64,000 nucleotides of DNA from Lentihominibacter butyricus (GCF_025567305.1 NZ_JAOQJP010000002.1:186001-250000), one strand, 5' to 3'. Shown: positions 16,032 through 25,166, counted from the stretch's first letter. A program made the numbers and translations. Notes: generated by a model from the sequence alone, not told the origin.

Positions 16032-17012
16032 TTATTTGAAATATGTCTTGACTTTTTCGTATACCTTTTCTGCTGACGGAATGAGAGGGAACTCGAGCGC
16101 CGGGCTGAACGGAAGCGGCACGTTAGGGTTGTTTACTCTTCCGCACGGTGCATCGAGATAGTAGAACACGTCATCCGCGATAGCTGCTGCGATCTCTGCA
16201 CCTACGCCGCATCTCTCATAATCCTCGTCGGCAACGATGAGCTTGCCTGTCTTCTTTACTGATTCGATTACAGTTTCCTTGTCGAGCGGAACCAGCGTCC
16301 TGAGGTCGATGATCTCGCAGTCGATGCCTTCCTTCGCAAGTCTTTCAGCTGCTTCTTCCGACTTCATCACCATCGAAGATGTAGCTACGATAGTGATGTC
16401 CTTTCCTTCTCTTGCGATCCTTGCCTTGCCGAACGGGATAGGATCTACATTTTCCTCAACTTCGAATTTCTTGTTATATACCATTTTATGTTCCAGGAAG
16501 ATAACAGGGTCGTCGTCTCTGATAGCTGTCTTGAGCAGTCCTGCCGCTTCAGTCGCTGTTGACGGGAGTACCACCTTTGCTCCAGGGAAGTGTGCAGCCA
16601 TAGACTGTATCGACTGTGAATGCTGTGCTGCTGACGATCTGCCTGCGCCTATAGGGCATCTGATGGTCATAGGTACGTTAGCCTGTCCACCGGACATATA
16701 TCTGATCTTTGTCATCTGGTTGAAGACCTGATCGCCCGCAACGAGCAGGAAGTCTGAGAACATCAGCTCGATGACAGGTCTGAGACCTGTCAGTGCCATA
16801 CCTACGCCCATACCTACAAAGCCCTGTTCTGAAATCGGAGTATCCTTTACTCTGAGGTCGCCGTATTTTTCCAGCAGACCTACTGTACACTTGAAGTTTC
16901 CGCCGATGAATCCGATGTCCTCTCCAAGCTGAACTATATTTTTATCTCTTGCCATTTCCTGATCCAGTGCATTGCATATTGCCTGTGCATATGTCATTTC
17001 TTTCTTTGCCAT
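16032..17012 (-). CDS. acoB: Acetoin/2-oxo acid dehydrogenase E1 component, beta subunit
   Basis: A 326-residue transketolase-like protein. Marks are YAQAICNALDQEM, VQLGEDIGF, DTPISEQGFVGMGVGMA, IELMFSDFLL, the HSQS segment and the C-terminal transketolase domain with DLRTLVPLDKETV. With the alpha subunit it forms the thiamine diphosphate enzyme that cleaves acetoin (or a 2-oxo acid) and reductively acetylates lipoyl-E2. It lies 38 nt after the alpha-subunit gene. Sequence alone does not separate acetoin from pyruvate as substrate; the AcoR-type regulator and the sigma-54 promoter favour acetoin. Confidence 0.9.
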   Translation of the reverse strand: MAKKEMTYAQAICNALDQEMARDKNIVQLGEDIGFIGGNFKCTVGLLEKYGDLRVKDTPISEQGFVGMGVGMALTGLRPVIELMFSDFLLVAGDQVFNQMTKIRYMSGGQANVPMTIRCPIGAGRSSAAQHSQSIQSMAAHFPGAKVVLPSTATEAAGLLKTAIRDDDPVIFLEHKMVYNKKFEVEENVDPIPFGKARIAREGKDITIVATSSMVMKSEEAAERLAKEGIDCEIIDLRTLVPLDKETVIESVKKTGKLIVADEDYERCGVGAEIAAAIADDVFYYLDAPCGRVNNPNVPLPFSPALEFPLIPSAEKVYEKVKTYFK

Positions 17013-17050
17013 TTTAAAATTTCTCCTTTCCGGTGCTTTCCGTGAATCGA

Positions 17051-18040
17051 CTATAAAGTTCCCTGCTGAAATACGTCTGTAAACGCTTCTGATGCATCAG
17101 GATAATCGCTGTCTGCTGCGAATTTTACTGCTGCCTGGATCTCTTCTTCAATTTTTGCCTCGAGTGCATCGATCTCTTCTTCCTTCACTTTGCCGGAAGC
17201 GATCATCTCAGCTCTCAGAGTAGTTACAGGGCATTTCTTCATCCAGTCTTCCTTCTCGGTCTTGCTTCTTCTCTGTCTGTATGTAGCCGGATCTCCCACG
17301 TGGTGTCCCTGCCATCTGTAAGTCTTGCATTCGATCAGTGTAGGGCCTTTGCCTTCTCTTGCTCTCTCCACTGCTTCAACTGCCGCTTCATAAACTGCAG
17401 TGACATCCATACCGTCTACAACTACTCCCGGAATATCATATGCCTTTGCTCTTACTGCAAGGTCAGGAGTGTTCGTAACATCACGGATATCTACTGAGAT
17501 TCCGTAAAGGTTGTTTTCTATTACATATATGCACGGGAGTTTCCATGCTGCTGCCATGTTGATGCTTTCGTGGAAAGTTCCCTCGTTCGTTGCCGAGTCA
17601 CCCATGAATGAGATCGCTACCTGGTCTGTTTCTCTGTATTTTGCCGAATAAGCTGCTCCCGTTGCGATAGGAATGCCGCCTCCTACGATACCATTAGCGC
17701 CGAGGATCCCCTTGTCCATAGCCATGATGTGCATAGATCCGCCCTTTCCGTGTGAGTAGCCGGTTTCCTTGCCGAGGATCTCTGCCATCATTCTGTTTAT
17801 GTCAGCGCCTCTTGCCACCAGATGTCCGTGGCCTCTGTGTGTGCTGGCAATATAGTCTTCATCTTTGAGTGCCGCACATACGCCTGTTGCTACTGCTTCT
17901 TCACCAAGATAAAGGTGCGCCAGTCCTGCCATCATGCCTTTTTTGTAAAATTCGAAAGTCTCTTCTTCGAATCTTCTCATCTTGAACATAGTTTCGTAAA
18001 ACGCCAGTAACTGTTCTGCTTTATACTTATCTACTTTCAT
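17051..18040 (-). CDS. acoA: Acetoin/2-oxo acid dehydrogenase E1 component, alpha subunit
   Basis: A 329-residue thiamine diphosphate-binding subunit. The motif GDSATNEGTFHESINMAA fits the TPP signature (GDG/S ... N), preceded by THRGHGHLVARG, GYSHGKGGSMHIM and followed by IENNLYGIS. At about 329 residues it matches AcoA better than the longer PdhA of aerobes. It heads the operon: two adjacent ATGs (18043 and 18040) follow GGGAGG, and 18040 has the better spacing. A sigma-54 promoter lies 60-75 nt upstream. Confidence 0.9.
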   Translation of the reverse strand: MKVDKYKAEQLLAFYETMFKMRRFEEETFEFYKKGMMAGLAHLYLGEEAVATGVCAALKDEDYIASTHRGHGHLVARGADINRMMAEILGKETGYSHGKGGSMHIMAMDKGILGANGIVGGGIPIATGAAYSAKYRETDQVAISFMGDSATNEGTFHESINMAAAWKLPCIYVIENNLYGISVDIRDVTNTPDLAVRAKAYDIPGVVVDGMDVTAVYEAAVEAVERAREGKGPTLIECKTYRWQGHHVGDPATYRQRRSKTEKEDWMKKCPVTTLRAEMIASGKVKEEEIDALEAKIEEEIQAAVKFAADSDYPDASEAFTDVFQQGTL

Positions 18041-18100
18041 CATTGACCTCCCGTATAAAAAACGTAATATGTCATTATTTATTTTCTGCCCTTATTAAAC

Positions 18101-18115
18101 GCAATCATCGTGCCA
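18101..18115 (-). promoter_or_regulatory. Sigma-54 promoter of the aco operon
   Basis: On the minus strand TGGCAC-N5-TTGCG gives the -24 GG and -12 GC at exact spacing. It is placed suitably for the acoA start about 60 nt downstream. Activator boxes lie 175-290 bp upstream, a normal enhancer distance. Confidence 0.8.
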
Positions 18116-18286
18116 AACTGCCGTCTATGCGACAAAAATATGTGTCCTGCGTTTTGCGATACGTGACATATTGCTGCTAATTTATTGAAATTTCAATGTT
18201 CTAACTGTGTCATGCAGCTTTAGAGTGAGTTGTAAAGCTGCCGCAGCTGCTATTCTTTTTATCATGTAAAGAGCCGGCGCGCTGCA

Positions 18287-18402
18287 TTTGTGTCACGGTT
18301 TTGTGTCACGGTTTTGTGTCGCGTTTTTGTCATGGTGTCATTTTTGATGTGACAAAAACTTTTCTCTTGTAAAAAAACGTGACACATACTATAATTGTGA
18401 CA
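18287..18402. promoter_or_regulatory. Cluster of TGTCAC/GTGACA boxes, probable AcoR binding sites
   Basis: TGTCACGG occurs at 18291 and 18304 with a degenerate TGTCGCG at 18317 (13-bp period), then TGTCA at 18336, TGACA at 18350, GTGACAC at 18379 and TGTGACA at 18396. The left group can serve as the upstream activator site of the sigma-54 promoter; the right group overlaps the acoR promoter, which suggests autoregulation. Confidence 0.6.
18367..18395 (+). promoter_or_regulatory. Sigma-A-type promoter of acoR
   Basis: TTGTAA (18367-18372) and TATAAT (18390-18395) with a 17-bp spacer, about 55 nt before the acoR ATG; GTGACA boxes lie in the spacer and just downstream of the -10. Confidence 0.6.
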
Positions 18403-18453
18403 TAAAATACATGTCAATTATTATTATATTCAGATAACACATGGAGGTCTGTC

Positions 18454-20724
18454 ATGAATATTTCTACTTTAGCAGGCAGCAGCTATCAGCATCGACTGAA
18501 GGAAGCCTGGGAGCATTTCGTAGAAAACCGCGACTACGACTATTCTTTCATACGCAGCGAGATCCTTGACTCGTGGAAGAGAGCCAGAAACACAGGTATC
18601 AACCCCAGAGAAATCAACTACAAGAATCTTTCTCCCGATGAACTGAATATGAAGATAAACAAGAATCTGGAACTGATCAATATCGTTCACCCTCACCTCG
18701 AGAGTATTTATTCGATAGTAGAAGGCTCCGGATCATACATACTGCTGTGCGACAGCGAGGGCTATGTCATAGACTACAAAGGCGACCCCGACATCATCGA
18801 ACGCGGAGGCCTGACAAAGCTCGGTCTCGGATCGGTAAGAGACGAGAGATCAGTAGGCACCAACGGCATAGGCACCGCTCTCTACCTGGAGAAGCCTGTA
18901 CAGATATGGGGCGAGGAGCACTACGCTGAAAAACACAAGAGCTATACCTGCTCAGGCGCGCCGTTCTTCGACGCCAATGACAATCTCTGCGGCTGCATCA
19001 ATATCACTGTATTGACTGAAAATGCACATCCGCACACTCTCGGCATGGCGCTCTGCGCAGCCGACAGCATCACCAAGGAGCTCAAGCTCAGACAGGCGAT
19101 GAACGATCTCGAGGCGATAAACGCACAGAGGAACAGCATCATAGAAAACATGACATCCGGAGTGATCCTGCTGAATTCACTCAGCCGTGTGTCGCAGGTC
19201 AACAAATACGCACTGAACCTTTTCCACCTCTCGTATGAGGACATAATAGGCCAGAAGCTGTTCGACTACATATCTATAGACAACTATGACAGCTACACGA
19301 TCCACGATATCCTCAAAACAGAGCGATACAATGAAGAGGTGTCCGTTTTTACGAAGCTGTCGCCATCCAGGCCAAAACGTCTTAACCTTTCCATAAATCA
19401 TGTAAAGGACAGCGCCGGCAATATCACCGGCACGATAATGCGTTTCAATAAACCGGAAATGCTCAATAAGATCGTGAAAAGCATCGGCGGCTTCAGCGCC
19501 AAGTACACTTTTTCCTCGATAATCGGCCGTTCGGAGCCTATGCAGAGGATGATCCAGACAAGCAAAAAAGCAGCGCAGAACGATTCCAATGTGCTGATCC
19601 TGGGCGAAAGCGGCACCGGCAAGGAGCTGATCGCTCAGTCCATACACAATGCCAGCCCTGTCGCAGGCGGACCGTTCGTCGCGATCAACTGTGCAGCGAT
19701 ACCTAACAGCCTCGTGGAAAGCGAGCTGTTCGGCTATGAAAAGGGCGCGTTCACAGGGGCCGAGAAAGAGGGACGTCCGGGAAAATTCGAGATGGCTGAC
19801 GGCGGCACTATTTTCCTCGATGAGATAGGAGACATGCCGTACGCCGTACAGGCCGCACTGCTGCGCGTTTTGCAGACAAAAGAAGTCGTCAGGGTCGGTG
19901 GAAAATATCCGAAGCCTGTAAATATCAGGGTCATTGCTGCGACAAATCAGGATCTGACCGAGGCTGTGGCTCAGAAGACATTCCGTGAAGACCTGTTTTA
20001 CAGGCTCAACGTGCTGACGATAGCAGTACCTCCGCTCCGCGACCGTGGTGCAGACGACATTTCGCTGCTGATCTCGCACTTCGTGGATATGTACAATAAA
20101 AAAAGGCACACCGACATAACGGTAGCTCCTCAGGTATATCAGGTGTTGAGAAATTACTCATGGCCGGGCAATGTGCGCCAGCTGGAAAACACGGTAGAGC
20201 GCGCGATAAGTCTGTGCTCCGACGACATGATAACATGCGAAGACCTGCCTCCGCAGTTTTGCGATATGATCGCAGCTCAGAGCAACGGCAGTGCGGATGC
20301 GGCATACGCAAACTCAGAGCATCCCGGGTACCCGGGAAACGGCATGACAACAGCCGGCAGCATGGATTACTCCGACAGCGAAAGAATCGACTACTCCGGC
20401 CACCCGAGCGCTGCATCCCATGGTACAGCTGCAGACGCTCACGCACACGCCGCACAACATTACAACAGCGCCGCTCATTCAGCGCCGCAGGCAGCAGCCG
20501 GCAGCTATGTAAATGAAAGCATTGGTACGGGTACGAATCCGGATCCTCATCGCGAATCATACAACATCGCCGAGAACGAAGCCGCACTGATCATTTCCGC
20601 ACTCGAAAAATGCAGCGGCAACGTGACCGCAGCCGCAAAGCTCCTGAGCATGAACCTGCGTACACTTTACAGAAAAATAAAGAAACATCAAATAGACGTG
20701 GACCTTTACAGACACAGGAAATAG
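18454..20724 (+). CDS. acoR: Sigma-54-dependent transcriptional activator, AcoR type
   Basis: A 756-residue enhancer-binding protein. Order: N-terminal sensory region with a GAF-like domain (about 60-210; GSYILLCDSEGYVIDY, SVGTNGIGTALYLEKP), a PAS-like domain (about 230-340; SIIENMTSGVILLN), AAA+ domain (about 350-590) with Walker A GESGTGKE, the sigma-54 contact loop GAFTGA, Walker B GGTIFLDEIGDM and SWPGNVRQLENT, a long low-complexity linker rich in Ser, His and Ala (about 605-700), and a Fis-type HTH at the end (GNVTAAAKLLSMNLRTLYR). It faces the aco operon and should activate it, and probably the symporter beyond, when its ligand (likely acetoin) is present. GGAGG lies 7 nt before the ATG. 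Confidence 0.9.
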   Translation: MNISTLAGSSYQHRLKEAWEHFVENRDYDYSFIRSEILDSWKRARNTGINPREINYKNLSPDELNMKINKNLELINIVHPHLESIYSIVEGSGSYILLCDSEGYVIDYKGDPDIIERGGLTKLGLGSVRDERSVGTNGIGTALYLEKPVQIWGEEHYAEKHKSYTCSGAPFFDANDNLCGCINITVLTENAHPHTLGMALCAADSITKELKLRQAMNDLEAINAQRNSIIENMTSGVILLNSLSRVSQVNKYALNLFHLSYEDIIGQKLFDYISIDNYDSYTIHDILKTERYNEEVSVFTKLSPSRPKRLNLSINHVKDSAGNITGTIMRFNKPEMLNKIVKSIGGFSAKYTFSSIIGRSEPMQRMIQTSKKAAQNDSNVLILGESGTGKELIAQSIHNASPVAGGPFVAINCAAIPNSLVESELFGYEKGAFTGAEKEGRPGKFEMADGGTIFLDEIGDMPYAVQAALLRVLQTKEVVRVGGKYPKPVNIRVIAATNQDLTEAVAQKTFREDLFYRLNVLTIAVPPLRDRGADDISLLISHFVDMYNKKRHTDITVAPQVYQVLRNYSWPGNVRQLENTVERAISLCSDDMITCEDLPPQFCDMIAAQSNGSADAAYANSEHPGYPGNGMTTAGSMDYSDSERIDYSGHPSAASHGTAADAHAHAAQHYNSAAHSAPQAAAGSYVNESIGTGTNPDPHRESYNIAENEAALIISALEKCSGNVTAAAKLLSMNLRTLYRKIKKHQIDVDLYRHRK

Positions 20725-20872
20725 AATCTCCCTGCTCAATGCCCGCGCATCAGCTCACCGCCGTATTTCCTGGTGCGGATATGATGCATATATACTCGTT
20801 CAGGCCTGCAGATAAACTTGCAGACAACCTTGCAGACAGATAACGGGGCCGAGAATACTGCCGACAATGAGG

Positions 20873-21129
20873 TTTTGTGTAGAAATCAGGATTTCTGATA
20901 ATATCTGCACAATGGAGCCTCCGTCTGTATCGATGTTCGTGAAGAGAGAAAATCAATACACAAGAAATTCCGGATCTTTGCTAAAAACAGGGTGATTTCA
21001 TCTGATTTTTGGGTATTTTTATCATTTTGACGATTTTCCTTGTGTAGATGTTTCTCGCCTTCACCTCATCCTGCACATATCAAACACGGATTGTGCAGGA
21101 TTTTTTTCAATAATAGAATACTACACAAA
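20873..21129. repeat. 258-bp-class intergenic repeat, family 1, copy 1
   Basis: Starts TTTTGTGTAG and ends CTACACAAA. Inside are alternating inverted heptamers: TTGTGTA (20875), TGCACAA (20906), a degenerate copy near 20924, TACACAA (20957), TTGTGTA (21040), TGCACAT (21072), TTGTGCA (21091) and TACACAA (21122). Pair centres are 31-33 bp apart. The TGCACA/TTGTGCAGG pair is followed by a T-run and may also terminate transcription. Confidence 0.75.
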
Positions 21130-21373
21130 TGATACGAAAAGTGTACCAGACCCTCTATGCGTGATCCTAAAGAAGATATATCTCCAACTGCAGAAACTCG
21201 TATTCTGCAGAAAATAAAACAAACCCAATACAATTGATATGCGGTCATTGCCAGAACATCATATCTGTATCGGGTTTGTATCCAGTTGCTATTGTGATTT
21301 TATCGTATGCTTATAATCAAGATATACTGACTACAAAATATACTGACCAACCATATAATGAACCACCAGCATT
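21130..21373. other. Intergenic region downstream of the symporter gene
   Basis: Contains the symporter terminator and CTGCAG-centred dyads near 21187-21210. No gene is seen. Confidence 0.5.
21211..21278 (-). terminator. Intrinsic terminator of the symporter gene
   Basis: On the minus strand CAAACCCGATACAGATATG pairs imperfectly with CATATCAATTGTATTGGGTTTG across a 17-nt loop, then TTTTATTTT follows (plus-strand 21211-21219). Confidence 0.65.
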
Positions 21374-23060
21374 CTAGAATTCTTTCTTGCTGCCATCCTT
21401 TTCATAGAGACGGTTCTTGCAGAAGAAATATCCTATAACTGCGAGCTCTACAGCACCACAGATGTAGTTGAACAGTCCTGCCGGACACCATCCAAAGAGT
21501 ATAGTTGCAGGCATATATGGTGAAAGAACGATCAGCTGAATGAATACGAGAACGATGAGCACCAGAAGTACTTTATGTCCTGCAGTATTTCTTGTTGCAA
21601 AGAATGCACTGAGCGGTTCGTTGATTTCTTTTACTGCCTTTTCAACAGGCTTTGTGCATAAGCTTACTACGATATACAGAAGTGTGTTGATGCCAAGCCC
21701 CCATAAAATATGGCTGTATCGACGGCAGCGGATTGTAAATGAACAGCGTAAACAATACTGCAAGTGCACCTGCAAGTGTTCCTGAAATAGCCCCGGCTTT
21801 AGTTGCACGTTTCCAGTACAGCCCGCCGATCATAGCCGGCATAAGCTGCGCAAATCCAGGACCACAGAAACCATAAGCATACGTTACGAGGAATGCCGGT
21901 CTGAATTTTACAACTATCAGAACCAAAAGCATCAATATTCCAATGCTGATCTGAGTGATTTTTACACCTGAAGCTCCATCTTTTTTAGCTCTATCTCCTA
22001 TCATATCATGATCTATGATAGTTGATGCAACAACGAGCTGTGAATCAGCTGTAGAAAGACCGAATGCGAAAACGCCGATAACCAGCAGTATAGCAAGAAT
22101 AGCCGGCGCATAATTAAGAGCCATCATCGGAATGACGATATCACTCTCTGCACCTTCAAGGTTCGGGTAAGCAACACGACCTGCGTAAATGCCCTGCAGC
22201 AGGAAGCATCCGAATGCAACCAGCTCTAAGATAGGGAATGCGACACCCATTGTCTTGAATACCTTTTCGTCTTTTGCCATATATGATCTTACAAAGATAT
22301 GCGGCCATGCTATGATAGACATTCCTGCTGAAATAGCCAGTGCAAGGAACCCTGAAAATGTTGCATACGGTCCTGTCATCTGGAGAACTTCAGGATTTGT
22401 TTTTACGATATCTTTTGCTGCAGATACAAGATCTCCAGGGATAGCAACTATCAGCACGATAGTTGTCAGGATAGCGATGCCTACACCAACGAAACCTGCA
22501 AATGTATCTGTTCCCACGACTGCCTTGTTGCCGCCCTTCAGGACATGCAGAACGATATAAACTGTAAGTACCGCTACTACCAGCCAGAAACCGATCTTGC
22601 CCTGTGTTGTAGTAACTATTCCATTAGCAACACCGGTTACCTGAACTGATATGTACGGTATAATACAAACTATACATATTATCGAAATAAGGTGTTTCAG
22701 GAATTTCGATTCATAACGGTGGATAAAATAGTCTCCAGGAGAAACGTAATTATACTTTTTCCCCAGCAGCCAGAGACGATACATGATCGTAGGAGCGTAT
22801 ATGCCTACGAAGAATGCTCCAACAGCTCCGGCAAAGTATCCGATACCGTCACGATACAGGCCTGCACCATATCCAAAGAATGCAAGAGCACTCCATATAG
22901 ACAGACACATGGTTCCGAGTAAAGCTATGGAACCTACATTTCTTCCGGCAACTGCAAAATCATGATGACTGCCTGTTGCGTCGCCGGCTTTATGGGAAAT
23001 CCAGAAAATGAATACGCCATAAAGTACGATTGCAATTATTACACCTATTGTAATAAACAT
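21374..23060 (-). pseudogene. Sodium:solute symporter (SSS family), frameshifted near its C-terminus
   Basis: The main frame (23060 to about 21700) encodes an SSS transporter: GTMCLSIWSALAFFGYGAG, PGDYFIHRYESKFLKH, IIPYISVQVTGVANG, FGLSTADSQLVVAS and YGFCGPGFAQLMPAMIGGLYW. At 21698-21702 a run of five C (G on the coding strand) shifts the frame. The lost C-terminal helices (LGINTLLYIVVSLCTKP to the KKEF end at 21374) continue in the next frame, and four instead of five G would restore a protein of about 561 residues. It could be a real mutation, a phase-variable tract or a sequencing error. The sigma-54 promoter with AcoR-type boxes suggests uptake of acetoin, pyruvate or another monocarboxylate. 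Confidence 0.8.
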
Positions 23061-23135
23061 TTAATACTACCTCCTCTGCATAAAAGTTTTATTCGAATAA
23101 AAACACATTAGGTTTAAGCTTCGGTATTAACTAAC

Positions 23136-23150
23136 GCAAATTATATGCCA
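23136..23150 (-). promoter_or_regulatory. Sigma-54 promoter of the symporter gene
   Basis: TGGCAT-N5-TTGCG on the minus strand, matching the aco promoter except for the last base of the -24 element. The start codon is about 75 nt downstream. Confidence 0.72.
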
Positions 23151-23200
23151 ATTGTGAAAAAACGTCCATACCTTTGTTTTTTATTGTTTTTTGTATTTGT

Positions 23201-23270
23201 GCATGACATTTTGACATCTAAAAAGCGTGACATTTTTGAAAAGTGTCACACTTATATGTCACATGTCATG
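23201..23270. promoter_or_regulatory. TGTCAC/GTGACA boxes upstream of the symporter
   Basis: GTGACA (23227-23232) and TGTCAC (23244-23249) form a dyad with 11 bp between; TGTCAC (23257-23262) and TGTCAT follow, with ATGACA and TTGACA at 23203-23216. The same boxes lie between acoA and acoR, supporting shared control. Confidence 0.6.
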
Positions 23271-23977
23271 TTTTGTATTCTTATGTCGCAGCATGTCAAA
23301 TATTTATATAGAAAGTGTTTCTTCGATTTATTTATGCGCTTACTTAAAAAGATATTTGTATTTGTATTTGCATATTAATATAGTGGTGAATATTATCCAT
23401 CGCAAAAACATCTGCAGTCTGCATGCATCAGATATCTATTCCGAAGCTGCATATATAATATCGCAGGAATGTTGCAGATATCGGGCCACTAACAGGATTT
23501 TGTGTAAAAACTGGGCATTCGGATAATATCTGCACAATGGAGTTGCCGTTTGTGCAGATATTCGTGAAGAGTAAAAATCAATACACAAGGGGATCAGATA
23601 TTTTGCTAAAAACAAAGTGATTTCATGAGATTTTGGTACATTTTCATCGATTTGGCGATTTTCGTTGTGTAGATCTTTTTCAGCTTCACATTATCCTGCA
23701 CATCTCAAGCAGGTATTGTGCAGGATTTTTTGCAATCTCATAATAATACACAAAACGTCTAACTGACAGAAGATCAGATTTACTTTTATATGAAACACAA
23801 CATCCCGAAGCCTGCATCCTGCTTTGACTTCGGTTCTTGACCAGTATTTCTGCTAGATATTAACATTTATATTGGAGAGCGAGGGTTGATAATTACTCTC
23901 TTTCAAGACCTTTAAACATCATCGGGAAGGTTCTAATAAACAGCCTCCCTGGGATTTTTTTGAAATTTCTCAACTCA
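23271..23977. other. Intergenic region between the symporter control region and the small HTH gene
   Basis: AT-rich and without a credible gene. It contains family 1 repeat copy 2. The part from 23756 to 23977 shows nothing recognisable apart from short T-runs. Confidence 0.5.
23498..23755. repeat. 258-bp intergenic repeat, family 1, copy 2
   Basis: Best-preserved copy. Heptamers: TTGTGTA (23500), TGCACAA (23531), TTGTGCA (23550), TACACAA (23582), TTGTGTA (23665), TGCACA (23698), TTGTGCA (23716), TACACAA (23747). Centre spacings are 31, 19, 32, 83, 33, 18 and 31 bp, almost mirror-symmetric. Neighbouring motifs also form a 12-bp stem ATATCTGCACAA with TTGTGCAGATAT and a stem ATCCTGCACA with TGTGCAGGAT followed by T6. 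Confidence 0.8.
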
Positions 23978-24202
23978 TCAGACAGCCTTGCGGAAAAAAT
24001 ACTCCGGGATATCTTCCGGAGAAACCTCCAGTACAGTTTCTGCCCGCTTGCTTATTTCATCCATCGTGAATTCTTCATAACTGCAAAGTTTCATAAGATA
24101 TGACTTTTCGGAAATACGAAGGATGCCGGCGATATCTACACTGGTAAATCCGTTTCTGCAGGCGGCGTCAAGAAATCTCTCATAATTGAACTTGTATAAC
24201 AT
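23978..24202 (-). CDS. Small putative HTH protein
   Basis: A 74-residue protein reminiscent of phage-type small regulators: YERFLDAACRNGFTSVDIAGILRISEKSYLMKL has the spacing of a helix-turn-helix, and FTMDEISKRAETVLEVSPEDIPEYFF resembles the C-terminal part of Cro/C1-type domains found in Firmicute prophages. It is divergent from the S24-type repressor gene 285 bp away, like a repressor/antirepressor pair left from an integrated element. No other phage genes are adjacent. Function not established. Confidence 0.55.
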   Translation of the reverse strand: MLYKFNYERFLDAACRNGFTSVDIAGILRISEKSYLMKLCSYEEFTMDEISKRAETVLEVSPEDIPEYFFRKAV

Positions 24203-24315
24203 TACCTTGCTTCTTCTCCATAAATAATCAGTTTTCTAAATAATCCATACAGATTTTGTCTCAAAAAATGGAAAAAGTCAATTCTGCGCACTGCAATGTC
24301 GAAAATAAAATAGTA

Positions 24316-24447
24316 TTGACTCATTTAGCAACAGTTCTAAAATATGTTCTTTGTAACATTCAATATGGTTGATATGAGCATTAAATGCATCAAAAATATA
24401 AAAATAGTATTTGAATTGTTGCTATTTATTAGAATTAATATTATAAT
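24316..24447 (+). promoter_or_regulatory. Two promoters and paired operators ahead of the S24-type repressor
   Basis: Distal promoter TTGACT (24316) - 16 bp - TAAAAT (24338) has TAGCAACAGTTC (24326-24337) in its spacer. Proximal promoter TTGCTA (24419) - 17 bp - TATAAT (24442) overlaps GAATTGTTGCTA (24413-24424). The two dodecamers are inverted copies with 11 of 12 positions matching, as expected for autoregulation. Confidence 0.6.
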
Positions 24448-24486
24448 TATACAGTGTTCAAATAAAGATAAGGGGAATTTGCTATT

Positions 24487-25056
24487 ATGGGAAAATCTAC
24501 TTTTGCAGAAAGACTAAATGCGATAATACAAGAGCAGAATATCCGTCAGATCGATCTTTGCAAGAAGACCGGCATAGGCAAAAGCGCTATGAGTCAGTAC
24601 CTCAGAGGATCTTTTGCGCCTAAACAGCAGAAGCTGTATGATCTGGCTGAAGCACTCAACGTTTCAGAAGCATGGCTCATGGGCTACGACGTTCCGCGCG
24701 AGCGAAAGATCGTAACATCTTCTGAATCGGATGATGCGGATTCATTCTACTTTACGATTCATGACAACAGCATGAGAGACGCGTTCATACCGTCGGGAGC
24801 AGTGGTCCTTGTACACAAGCATCCTTACAGAGCATCTGCCGAAACTCCGTACGAATCGGGGCAGATCGTGTGCTTTTCATACAAAGACTCGCCGGATCAG
24901 CTCCGGGTGCTCTACCTTAAGGACGATTCTGTCGTCCTCGTGGCAGCATCTCCTGACATCAGTGCTTTTCCGCCTGTTGTCTGCACAAAAAGTGATCTTT
25001 CAGACGGCACGCTGCAGATAAAAGGTGTTGCCTCAAGGATCATCATCAATCTGTAA
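24487..25056 (+). CDS. XRE-family repressor with S24/LexA-like C-terminal domain
   Basis: A 189-residue regulator. Residues 5-65 are an HTH_3 domain (RLNAIIQEQNIRQIDLCKKTG, GKSAMSQYLRG). Residues 90-185 resemble the S24 self-cleavage fold: DNSMRDAFIPSGAVVLV places the nucleophile serine. The lysine expected in the later TLKRLY-type motif appears replaced by Arg in QLRVLYL, so RecA-stimulated autocleavage is doubtful. A weak AGGGGA site precedes the ATG. It may be a domesticated prophage repressor, and it probably controls itself and the divergent small HTH gene. Confidence 0.8.
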   Translation: MGKSTFAERLNAIIQEQNIRQIDLCKKTGIGKSAMSQYLRGSFAPKQQKLYDLAEALNVSEAWLMGYDVPRERKIVTSSESDDADSFYFTIHDNSMRDAFIPSGAVVLVHKHPYRASAETPYESGQIVCFSYKDSPDQLRVLYLKDDSVVLVAASPDISAFPPVVCTKSDLSDGTLQIKGVASRIIINL

Positions 25057-25141
25057 AAATCTGTATTATACGTATATTCTGCATACCTCGGCGCCAACTG
25101 TAAATCGGCGGCGTATTTGGTATTCAGGACATATTCTTATG

Positions 25142-25166
25142 CTCTCCGTGCAACGGAGAGTTTTTT
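25142..25166 (+). terminator. Intrinsic terminator of the S24-type repressor
   Basis: CTCTCCGT-GCA-ACGGAGAG followed by TTTTTT, about 90 nt after the stop codon. Confidence 0.8.

Noticed and set aside
21374..21808. Separate small membrane protein at the end of the symporter
   Set aside because: Its sequence continues the symporter C-terminal helices; a single-base frameshift explains it.
23227..23249. CRP/FNR-type site upstream of the symporter
   Set aside because: Spacing between GTGACA and TGTCAC is 11 bp rather than the CRP/FNR half-site layout, and the boxes recur with the sigma-54 activator gene.
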